Origin: Sternotherus odoratus
Taxonomy: Eukaryota; Chordata; Testudines; Kinosternidae
Reading direction: 5' to 3'
NCBI GenBank assembly: GCA_032164245.1
Contig: JAVMKO010000009.1
Location: 84,610,712-84,674,711 of the forward strand
Length of the DNA: 64,000 nucleotides
Positions 12,401-19,479 of the stretch are shown one piece after another. The position numbers and the translations under genes are program-made. Positions within the stretch are counted from its first letter, which is position 1; every line of letters begins with the position of its first letter. The notes below the pieces were generated by a model. The model saw only the letters and a list, made by a program, of their open reading frames with translations. It made no database searches and was not told where the DNA came from.

Positions 12401-15400
12401 TTAGGAATTTGTATGTAATTCATCTCTCCTACCAGCGTAGGAAAGGGGGTGGAGTTAGGATGCCCCTACCCCATGTCATTCTGGGCCATACGTTTTGCGC
12501 TTAAGAGCCAAATGCTGCTGTAACATGGCACAAGGAGAACGGGGCCCACCTCTTAACTAGGGAGTTGTGCATTCTGGCATGTACCTAAAGAGCTGGCCCT
12601 GGGTTTCGAATCATCATCCCTGAATCATCAGACATGCTTTGGGGGGGGGGGGGGGGAAAGACCTTAGCCAAAAAGAGTGTGAATAATTCCATGTTCAATC
12701 TAAATTTCCGTGTTTTGTAGAAATGTTTTCCTATATGGTTCTATTCTGAAAATCATTTTGTAAGTTACATTCTTAATTATTAAGTTCAACTTTTTTTATG
12801 TAGCTTCTAAATAATGGCTAGCTAAAACAAACTTAAAACAGTCCGTTCATCTTGATGTGGTCTTATTTATATTTTTTAATGCATCCTCAGATTCCCAGCT
12901 ACACATCATCAGAGGCCGTGCATGTCTAAAAGGCACATGATGTACAGAGATTTCAGTTAAACATTGACTCTGTCATAAATACTACCATGATAGCAGCTCC
13001 CACTCCTGCTGTATTAGCAATTTGCTCATGTCCGGTTAAGCTGTTTAGGAGAAGCATTACTCCTAAAATGATTAGTCTAGTGCTTTCTGCCCCTTTTCCC
13101 ATGAAGGCTTGTAGTTTGTGTGATGAAAAGCACGTCCTCCTTCCCCCAACATTCTTGCTACATGAGTGTAGGTACTTCTATCCATCACCACTCAATTATC
13201 ACTTGTTGGACGGCTGACACCCCACATCCCAAAATATGTTTTCACTCCAATCATCTCTGTGTCTGTGTCTATGTGGGGGTGACCCCCAGAATAGAAGGGA
13301 AAACAAATTGCCTCCCATGAATAGCATGTATCAAACCCATAGCCTCCATATCTTCACCAGTAGCTGATGCTGCTTTTCAGCTTGACACTTTCTATCTACA
13401 GATCCTTCCCCTTCAGAGAATGAATGTGCAAGCTGTCCATTGTATGGGCTTTGATAGGAGCAGTAAGTCTGTTTTCATAGCTGATCTGCACAGAGCACTG
13501 TGGTAGCAGCTGCATGAGCAGCTCCCTCGATATACCTGTGAACATAGTCACATAATTAAAAACTGAGCTGAGGAAAAGCAGGTTAATTATACCAAGAATA
13601 TTTGTACCCAATAGCATAACAGTTTAGGCTTAGTGTTGCCATTTTTAAACTTATGGGATTACTGGATTTTAAATTAAACCAACATTTCCTCGACAGTGAG
13701 AATATCGTTGCTATGGACTCCTTCTATTTTACAGAATCTTGAATCGAGGTTAAAAGTCATTTTGCCAGATGACATTGGAGCAGCATTGATGGATGGGGTG
13801 GTTCTTTGCCATTTAGCCAATCACATAAGGCCACGTTCTGTTGCAAGTATTCATGTACCATCACCAGCAGTGGTGAGTAAGCGATATCAGTTTTATTTTG
13901 TCTGACGTGAAAACAAACTGTTGGAATTCAACACTAGAAAACTGTGAATTATCTTCACTATCTTAAGTGGTTATATTATCAATTTTCATTTTATTTCAGC
14001 ATACAATAAACAAGTATTTGGTGCTACATTAAGGCTCAAGGGTTTAGCAGTCTGTTATGTACTAAGTCCGTAAAAAATTAGTTCTGTAACTTCGTTTGTT
14101 TTCTAGTACAAGTTTATTGAATTTGCATCATAATTATAAAGTCCTTTTATAAATGTGTAACAAAAATCTAACATCCTATCTTTACAGCCTAAACTCAGTA
14201 TGGCAAAGTGCAGAAGAAATGTTGAAAACTTTCTTGATGCTTGTAAAAAATTGGGCGTGCCACAGGTATACTAATCACTTTATTGATTAATATACTTAAT
14301 AATCACAGACAAGATGTGTCAGCATTTACTTTTCTGGGTTATCTAGAAATCCTAATAGAGCAGTGAAATTGGAGTTGAGACCTGTGTTCCATTCCTGGCT
14401 CTGTAACTGGCTTGCTGAGTGACCTGGGCCAGGTCACTTCCCTGTGCATCAGTTTCTGGGGATAACGATAGTGACCGTCTGTATAAAGTGCTTGGAGATC
14501 TACTGATGAAAAGTGCTATAAAAGGGGGAGTGTTTATCAGAAACCCTTAATTTAGTGGCACTTTGTGACATGAATGGCAATATCTGCCTGGGAAAGATCT
14601 TGGACTAGAATGAAAGGGATTTTGCAGAATACAGGGTGCATTAACAGAGCTACATAGAAGAAGCTTGCATGGCTCATAACTGTACTAGCTCATCTCTAGT
14701 CCATGTTACTAGTCCCTCACTTTCATTTTACCCACGCTCATTCTTCCACCTCCTACAAGCAGGGAAAAATTAAGGGCCAAATTTTCTTCTGTGCGTTAGG
14801 GGAGAGGAAACTCCATGAGTTTGTATTTGCAGTAGCCACAAGACTGTTCCCTCCAGTGGCTGTTTAACTCCACCTCAGTAGGCCAGGAAGGTGGTTTAAC
14901 CCTAAAAACTATAGTTCCTAAGTGATAGCCCTGTGCTTCTGCAATGCTTCTGCTCCTATTCTCCATATCAGCACCACTCCTGCAGAAGTCATGTTCCCAA
15001 TGACTCTCTTACTGGCTGCTACCAATGACTCCACTTTGGAAGAAAAAAGGGGTTCATGTTGAGTGTAATGCTTATAAGAGAATTCCTGTGGGTTTGGGTG
15101 GGAGCTGATTCATTTTTCAGTTCCCACAGATTGTAACCCTCCTTACAGACAACTTGTAGTGGAGCTTCTGCAGGGACATGGAAGGGAAGAAGTCTGCCAC
15201 TGAGCAGCACTACCCCACCCTCACCCCATTTTTCTATCTCTATGGAAGCAGATGGGAGTCTCTCGCCCTAAATCGTCAATAAACAAACTCTCAGAGGCTT
15301 CTAAGAAATAAACACTAATTCTTCTTAGTTTAGCATTTGAATGGAAATGTTGCATCCAACGAAGTGGGTATTAGCCCACGAAATCTGATGTTCCAATATG

Positions 15401-15855
15401 TTTGTTAGTCTATAAGGTGCCACAGGACTCTGTCATTTTAATGGAATATTCTTTAATTTTTTTTGTTTTGCTATAATTTATATTTGTATGTAATTTTTTC
15501 ACACTGCAATGATTAAATCTTATGTGAGATGTAATTAACTTCTGAGCACCTTGTCACACTTAAAATTTTACTATAGAGATTCATATGCAAACTTACTGAC
15601 TAGAGAAGATTTCTACGTGGATGTCTAATTAGTCATAGTGAGGTATTTGAGTGTTGAAGTTTTCTAAACGTACACTTTTTACCCTAGCTGTGCAGAATGA
15701 TTGAAACATGATGCATGTACCATTTTATTTTTCAGGAAAGGCTTTGCCTGCCTCATCACATTTTGGAGGAAAGGGGTCTAGTGAAAGTTGGTCTTACAGT
15801 TCAGGCTCTTCTTGAACTACCTTCATCTAAAGCATCTCAGCTTTCCTCTGTGTAA
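347..15855 (+). CDS. LRCH2: LRCH2, C-terminal half (8 coding exons, 5' part outside window)
   Basis: The exons are 347-463, 4884-4928, 7043-7093, 9568-9625, 12127-12239, 13735-13872, 14188-14265 and 15736-15855. They join in one frame with GT/AG borders and give 239 residues plus a TAA stop. The first part is a charged linker (PVIWQNEERRRSKQ). A Ser/Asp-rich stretch follows, then a basic/acidic helix (MRRKMEHLREEREQIRHLR). Last comes a calponin-homology domain of about 110 residues starting at NLESRLKVILPDDIGAALMD and ending QALLELPSSKASQLSSV. Seen: exon structure and domain. Known: LRCH proteins carry N-terminal leucine-rich repeats and a C-terminal CH domain, and act as scaffolds linked to the actin cortex and DOCK-type exchange factors. 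Human LRCH2 is about 765 residues, so the leucine-rich repeats lie upstream of this window. The paralogue call (LRCH2 rather than LRCH1, 3 or 4) rests on the sequence and on IL13RA2 lying next door, as in human Xq23. No frameshift or premature stop was seen. Confidence 0.93.
464..1740 (+). other. LRCH2 intron, no recognised element
   Basis: AT-rich intronic sequence between the 347-463 exon and the DIRS remnant. I recognise no repeat and no plausible exon here. Short open frames in it lack splice sites or domain content. Confidence 0.5.
1745..4640 (+). mobile_element. DIRS-type tyrosine-recombinase retrotransposon, decayed and internally deleted
   Basis: The order matches a DIRS element. A gag-like segment with a zinc-knuckle-like CLYCLREAHISIKCNTC lies near 1883-1936. 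Next is the tail of the RT/RNase H polyprotein around 3100-3350 (IRAVLVVLTWRTQAW). The tyrosine recombinase N-terminal segment follows near 3480-3600 (NYLMDLKKSGISLGSTKVHL). Recombinase C-terminal pieces lie at 4020-4140 (KTKQFWKSPRLICIAERSKK), and a 3' end around 4540-4640 resembles the end of the second DIRS copy at 25 kb. Most of the reverse transcriptase is missing and every frame is interrupted, so it is inactive. It sits in sense orientation in an LRCH2 intron and is interrupted by a short hAT-like element at 4195-4345. Confidence 0.75.
4195..4345. mobile_element. Short hAT-like MITE inside the DIRS remnant
   Basis: The terminal inverted repeats are CAGCAGTGTCCAATA on the left and TATTGGACACCACTG on the right, with the internal motif CCACATGTGGCTAGTGGC. 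Flanks CACTACAA and CACTGCAA look like an imperfect 8-bp target duplication, though it overlaps the right terminus as drawn, so the right boundary may be off by a few bases. Confidence 0.6.
4884..4928 (+). CDS. LRCH2: LRCH2 coding micro-exon (15 codons)
   Basis: A pyrimidine-rich acceptor (TTTCTGTTTTGCAG) precedes 4884 and GTGAGAC follows 4928. It encodes YKSSRKSSSGNENDE and directly continues the KEYFK end of the previous exon. At 45 nt and in phase 0-0 it could be skipped without a frameshift. Confidence 0.9.
4978..5150 (+). repeat. Old amniote interspersed repeat (CORE/MIR-like or LINE tail)
   Basis: It contains GTGCTAGGCGCTGTACAAAC followed by AAAAAGACTGTCC, GCCCCAAAGATCTTACAATC and AAGACA-type segments, a pattern shared by many turtle and bird copies. 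A related but MIR-continuing copy occurs in the opposite-looking context at 42.5-42.8 kb. Class not certain. Confidence 0.5.
5376..5910. mobile_element. hAT MITE (AGGGCTGTCA termini) with nested CR1
   Basis: It begins TAGGGCTGTCA and ends TGACAGCCCTC, with repeated ATTAATC motifs just inside both ends. The flanks GCTAATAC and GCTGATAT are an 8-bp target duplication with two differences, indicating hAT-type transposition. The interior is interrupted by a CR1 fragment at 5632-5770 and also holds a short GC-rich segment (5527-5630). Confidence 0.7.
5632..5770 (-). mobile_element. CR1 LINE 3' fragment
   Basis: It starts with ATCATAGAATATCAGGGTTG and continues through AGTCCAACCCCCTGCTCAAA, the reverse complement of the typical CR1 3' end (ATTCTATGAT terminus). 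It is therefore in minus orientation and 5'-truncated, as is usual for CR1. Confidence 0.85.
6281..6577. mobile_element. GC-rich palindromic MITE
   Basis: The imperfect terminal inverted repeats are AGGGTATGTCTTCACTA on the left and TAGTGGAGACCAGCCCT on the right. The interior is CpG-rich and contains a near-perfect hairpin: arms 6489-6517 and 6519-6546 differ by one extra A. The GGTATGTCT/AGACC ends resemble a common turtle MITE group. Flanking 8-mers match at only about half of their positions, so the family (probably hAT) is not proven. Confidence 0.6.
6600..8047 (+). other. LRCH2 introns, no recognised element apart from exon 7043-7093
   Basis: AT-rich up to about 7.5 kb, then mixed composition to 8.05 kb. 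I recognise no transposon termini and no additional exon. Confidence 0.45.
7043..7093 (+). CDS. LRCH2: LRCH2 coding micro-exon (17 codons)
   Basis: The acceptor TTTCCTTTTAG ends at 7042 and the donor GTACAAG starts at 7094. It encodes QDSDNTNVSPQSPVSSE, a low-complexity Ser/Asp linker. It is phase 0-0 and 51 nt, so it is another frame-neutral cassette candidate. Confidence 0.88.
8056..9060. mobile_element. GC-rich non-autonomous hAT element, copy 1
   Basis: It is bounded by a perfect 8-bp target duplication GGATTAGT (8048-8055 and 9061-9068). The termini are AGTGGGGAACCTCCGG and AAAAGGTTCCCCACCCCT. Inside are CpG-rich imperfect repeats (8100-8400), a G-rich purine tract (8440-8745), a long inverted repeat (arms 8809-8851 and 8874-8916) and two poly-G runs near 8950-8995. 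It has no transposase. A second copy lies at 28512-29413. The long open frames in this GC-rich block are compositional and are not genes. Confidence 0.85.
9070..10530 (+). other. LRCH2 intron, unclassified sequence around exon 9568-9625
   Basis: No transposon ends recognised. The segment at 9640-9830 is open in one frame next to the exon but follows a good donor (GTAAGG at 9626), so it is read as intron. Confidence 0.45.
9568..9625 (+). CDS. LRCH2: LRCH2 coding exon
   Basis: The acceptor CTCTTTAACAG ends at 9567 and the donor GTAAGG starts at 9626. It encodes DYERTDSNSHGPFGLKPRS plus one base of a split codon (phase 0 to 1). The split Ala is completed by the CT that opens the exon at 12127. 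Confidence 0.9.
10538..11175. mobile_element. hAT element with GTTCTCAAA/TTTGAGAAC ends
   Basis: The left end is GGGTTCTCAAAGTGGGG and the right end AAAGTTTGAGAACCACT, the terminal pattern of hAT non-autonomous repeats (compare MER20-like ends CAGTGGTTCTCAA). The interior is GC-rich with repeated CTGCTGG..CCCC modules and poly-C/poly-G runs near 10966-11040. No transposase is present and the target duplication is not clear. Confidence 0.65.
11180..12126 (+). other. LRCH2 intron, AT-rich, no recognised element
   Basis: Unique-looking AT-rich intron sequence leading to the exon at 12127. No repeat ends or extra exon seen. Confidence 0.45.
12127..12239 (+). CDS. LRCH2: LRCH2 coding exon (helical segment before CH domain)
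   Basis: The acceptor is TTATCACAG and the donor GTATGTG. With the carried-over G it encodes 38 residues, AFSRSSRQDYGVVDPGFT then MRRKMEHLREEREQIRHLRN, a highly charged helix predicted to lead into the CH domain. The in-frame ATG inside the exon is not a start, because the frame is open across the upstream splice junction. Confidence 0.92.
12240..13734 (+). other. LRCH2 intron with a poly-G run
   Basis: Mostly unclassified sequence. A run of 16 G lies at 12641-12656. Short reading frames here have no splice-site or domain support. Confidence 0.45.
13735..13872 (+). CDS. LRCH2: LRCH2 coding exon, CH domain part 1
   Basis: The acceptor CTATTTTACAG ends at 13734 and the donor GTGAGT starts at 13873. 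It encodes 46 residues (NLESRLKVILPDDIGAALMD through ASIHVPSPAV). It contains the CH-domain signature DGVVLCHLANHIRP, equivalent to the DG.xLCxLxN core of actin-binding CH domains. Confidence 0.95.
14188..14265 (+). CDS. LRCH2: LRCH2 coding exon, CH domain part 2
   Basis: The acceptor ATCTTTACAG ends at 14187 and the donor GTATAC starts at 14266. It encodes PKLSMAKCRRNVENFLDACK then KLGVPQ (26 codons, phase 0-0). The N..NFL.ACKKLGVP helix is a classic CH-domain segment. Confidence 0.95.
14374..14535 (+). repeat. MIR-like CORE-SINE in LRCH2 intron
   Basis: It reads TTCCATTCCTGGCTCTGTAA, then GAGTGACCTGGGCCAGGTCA and CTTCCCTGTGCATCAGTTTC, the core of MIR-type SINEs. The tail is GTGCTTGGAGATCTACTGAT followed by AAAAGTGCTATAAAAG, as in sauropsid MIR-like copies. 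Confidence 0.75.
15351..15436 (-). mobile_element. Turtle tRNA-type SINE tail fragment
   Basis: GCATCCAACGAAGTGGGTAT, TAGCCCACGAAAT and TTGTTAGTCTATAAGGTGCC followed by ACAGGACTCT are the reverse complement of the 3' part of the tortoise/cryptodiran SINE. It closely matches the right arm of the SINE fold-back at 31.8-31.9 kb. Confidence 0.7.
15736..15855 (+). CDS. LRCH2: LRCH2 terminal coding exon, CH domain part 3 and stop
   Basis: The acceptor TTTATTTTTCAG ends at 15735. It encodes ERLCLPHHILEERGLVKVGL and then a 19-residue tail ending QLSSV, with TAA at 15853-15855. This completes the CH domain (VGLTVQALLEL helix) and the LRCH2-type short C-terminal tail. Confidence 0.95.
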   Translation, partial: ERLCLPHHILEERGLVKVGLTVQALLELPSSKASQLSSV

Positions 15856-17760
15856 CATGACTTTTGGAAACCAGACCAACTTATCATTGATTTAGATTGC
15901 TGCCAAGCAATTCAGCTTCCTGAATGGGAACATCCAAGCCATCAGAAGTAGTTTCTGCCCAGACACCTTAGACAGAGCCTTATTTTGGAGGGACAAGTAA
16001 AACTTTGATTTCAAACTGACTGTTACCTGAATATACAGTTATACTGATATTTTAAAACTTGGATGCCCAAGAGATTTTAACTACATCAGATTCTCTATCC
16101 AGGTAATATAAATTCCAAGTTTCCCATTAATGTTTCATGACATTATTTTTAAAAGCTGGATTTTTTTTACTACATTGAAAATGCTGTTTAGTTTAGTTTT
16201 ATAAAGGATAACACATACACACACCCAAACAAAGTCCTATTATAAAAAGTTTGTCAATCATTTGGATTAAATGTAAAGATAAAACAAAAAAGAGCTACAG
16301 TATGATAGTGAAAATCTGAGTGCCATCACATTTAATCAATTTTTGTTTCATATAGCTCTATATTTGAGTTTTGTTTCTTGCACTTCTGACTGTAATTTAT
16401 ATACTTCTAACATCTCCAGTATTTAGTTGGATGTATGGTAATTACACAAAACATTATATAGGAAAAAGATGTTTTTTTCCAATCTTCTAAGTTTGTGCCA
16501 AACTATTTTTTCAGTTGTATGGTAGATTGTTTACATGTGAAGTGCCTGTGTAATTGATGACTCTTAATAGTCTTAAATGTTTTTGCCATTTCTTTGTCTG
16601 AAATAGATTCAAGAGGAATTTTAAAATATTTTAATAGTTTTTCGTAGGGTCAGTAATATGTGAAGATATAGCTGATGCTTCACATTTTTGGTGGTGTTTT
16701 AAGTTGCACAATTTAATTGATTATGTTGTCTAATGATTGGAAAATAATGTAAATACATTTAATTTATGGTATTTAATTTGATACCCAATCACTTCTGTTT
16801 TTTTAATGTATTATTAACAAAAATTGTCACTTTGAGTTATTTTCTATATTTGGGACAAACCATGATGTCCATTAGTTAAATACGAAATGTATGGACTAGT
16901 GACGCATACATAATAATCATTAAGGATGTTTTGATAAAGCTGCCAAAATCTCAGGTTTATGCTGACTTTCAGGATTTTACATCATGTTATTCCTGATTTT
17001 GCATTCCTTTTTTTACAAAACAGAAATCACGAGTTAGATTAAAAAGAATTCATGCTAGGAATCTTGACATTTTTCAGTGTTTACATGTTTGTTGAGAGTG
17101 ACTTATTTTGGAAATAACCATCTGCTTGATATATTGCATCACTTTGCACCAGTGCTTCTCATTTTCACCAGTGTCACCAATTATCAACTCTGTGCTAAGA
17201 ATATCAAACTCTTGGGGACAAATGTTTTTTTTTAAAAAAGGAAATCCCTGAACAGAAGCTTTCTTGAACTTCAGAGTTTAAGTACTTGTTTGATTCTACA
17301 CCTTTTCTGACTGATATTTTTCCCACAGTGTTGTGACAACTTTTAAAATAATGCACAGTTGACTTTCTTCCTGTCTATCTGACTTTCCCTTCCTCCCAAA
17401 CAAACAAGTTTACCTTCTTAGTAAATATGTGACTCAATCAAAAATGTTGGGCTCTGGGTATGTCACAGATGTATATTTAGACTGTTACTTTAGACCAAGG
17501 ATAAAACGTTGTGTGCCAGATGATGTAAAAAAAATAAATTATACTCTTTTGCCAATTGACCTAAAGCTATTTCATTTTATTTGATTAAGGAATGAGGAAG
17601 AAAATATTGTTTTCTTTCTTTCTTACTCTCTTTAATTGAAGCATTAAAGCCAGTTGAGAAGAAAATAAAAATCCCAGTAGCTAAAAGATTTAGAAGATAA
17701 AATTGTTTTAGTGTCCTTTAATTAAAATCCATGGAAATAAAAGTAATTAATGGGCTCTTG
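15856..17760 (+). other. LRCH2: LRCH2 3' untranslated region (end uncertain)
   Basis: About 2 kb of AT-rich sequence follows the TAA with no recognisable repeat, as expected for a long conserved 3' UTR. AATAAA hexamers occur at 17533-17538, 17664-17669, 17736-17741 and 18560-18565. Which one is used cannot be told from sequence. The AT-rich, low-repeat character continues to about 18.6 kb, where SINE sequence begins. Confidence 0.55.
17533..17538 (+). terminator. Candidate LRCH2 polyadenylation signal (AATAAA)
   Basis: This is the first canonical hexamer downstream of the LRCH2 stop that gives a 3' UTR of about 1.7 kb. T-rich sequence follows. Further hexamers at 17664, 17736 and 18560 are alternatives. 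Confidence 0.4.
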
Positions 17761-18599
17761 TTAGCACATGCTATTGTTTATAGAGTGCATTCTCAGATAC
17801 AGCTCATTTGAAGGAAAAACAAAAAAACCATGCCCTCCTTTTACAAAATCATAGACATAAAAATGTCATTTAAACAGGTATTCATGCAGAAACTCTAATT
17901 GGCTCAATATAATTAGCCATTAAAATAAGTAGTTTCATTTATCTTTCCTCTGAATTATCCTTTTTATTATTTAGCTTAATTCATATTCATAGGAAAGGCC
18001 CATTTTAAAAAGAATGGGTAAATGTATTCTCATTTCACTTAAATGCAATATCAGGGGAAAAAAATAAATTTAGTTAAGATTATAACGAACAAGCAAATTT
18101 AGTTCAGTAAGCAGATTTTTATTGGTTACTTCTGCTGTATTTTAATAGCTGAAGAATTACCTGATGATTCAAAAAGAGGAAAAAAATGTTCCATATTAAC
18201 AACTGTGCTGTCTTGCAATTTTTTTATACATACCCTCTTGACTGCGAAAATAGCAATTCCTTTTCCAGTAATGTTAACCATAGACTTTCTGGTGGCAAAG
18301 ACATTAAGTTAAGTTTCAGACTTGTGTAACCATAGTCTAAGTTGGATAATGCAAGTGTTTGTTGGACTGTTTTTTAAATATGTTCACCAATACTGAATGA
18401 CACTTCAGTGCAATCCTCACTTAAGACCACTTCTAGTCACTTCATTTTTGTTGATCCCTTGTGGAGTATTACAATATGTCAAGAGAAGATTACATTCCGA
18501 CTTAAAATGTTAACATTGAGAAGTCTAGCTGTCCGTGTAGTACACTGGTTTCACTTAAAAATAAATAAATAAGTTTTCCCTAAATTGCTTAAAATAGTT

Positions 18600-18703
18600 T
18601 GACAGATTTATTTGGGCATAAGCTTTCATGGGTAAAAAACCCACTGCTTCAGATGCATTATTCCATGCATCTGAAGAAGTGGGCTTTTTACCCACGAAAG
18701 CAC
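18600..18703. mobile_element. Two SINE tails head-to-head (inverted repeat)
   Basis: A plus-oriented tail (18600-18658, with TTTGGGCATAAGCTTTCATG) is followed by a 6-nt spacer and a minus-oriented copy (18665-18703). Arms 18622-18658 and 18665-18701 are 37 nt with three mismatches. The minus copy appears to resume at 19424-19466. Confidence 0.65.
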
Positions 18704-19423
18704 CTCCTCCTGGGCAGGGATCCAGAGGAAAACAGCCTGATGCTGGGTTTCAGACTTGTATGGAGTTTCCTGCATGCCACCTCCTTCCTTCAGGGCATGC
18801 TGAGAACCACAGCTGCCCAGAACCTTTCTTATCCTCCTAGCAGTGTATTTGCAAGCTGGAGAGCTGGACTTTGCTGGCCCCTACTGCCACTGGGTCATCA
18901 CAGCATGTGAAAACACCCTGAATCCACAAACTCCTACCATGTTTTCCCTTGAGTTTTACTGAGTGATGTCTGCCTGGTAACAGCTGTCAGCTCTGGGATC
19001 AGAGGCAACAGAGTTCTATGACCCCTTGCCCCACGTAACTGCATTTCATAAGAGGATAGCACCACATAACGTGTCCTGACTTCTCACAATGAGAACATAC
19101 TATGTAGCTGCCAGGTGAACCCATGTTATCAGTTTTTGGTCAGACCTTGGGTAGTTCTCTGTTTGTGCCTGGCTATGTCTCTCCTGTTTATCCATCTCAG
19201 GTCACCTTGTAGGGGATGGCTGTCCCTTGCTCTTGGCATTCTGAGAGCTTCATGAGCTCTCACTGCTTGGCCATGGTGGCTTCTCTGATGTCTGGGCCTG
19301 TGGGCTATTTGTACTGGGCCAGTCAATCTTATTGGGCTGATTTACAGCCAGAGAGTCCTTGGCTGTTTGAATGGCAGCCACCAGTGACCTGGGGTTATGT
19401 CGTCGAACCCAATCTGAATACCA
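18704..19423. other. Unclassified insertion splitting a SINE
   Basis: About 720 bp lie between two pieces of what looks like one minus-strand SINE tail. I do not recognise the sequence. Composition is mixed, with no long domain-bearing frame. It may be an inserted fragment of another retroelement. Confidence 0.35.
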
Positions 19424-19466
19424 GCTAGTTAGTCTCTAAAGTGCTACAAGTATTCCTCGCTTTCCA
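19424..19466 (-). mobile_element. SINE fragment
   Basis: TAGTTAGTCTCTAAAGTGCT followed by ACAAGTATTCCTCG is the reverse complement of the CTTGTAGCACTTTAGAGACTAA block found in turtle SINE copies. Confidence 0.6.
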
Positions 19467-19479
19467 GCTGAAGTATGAC

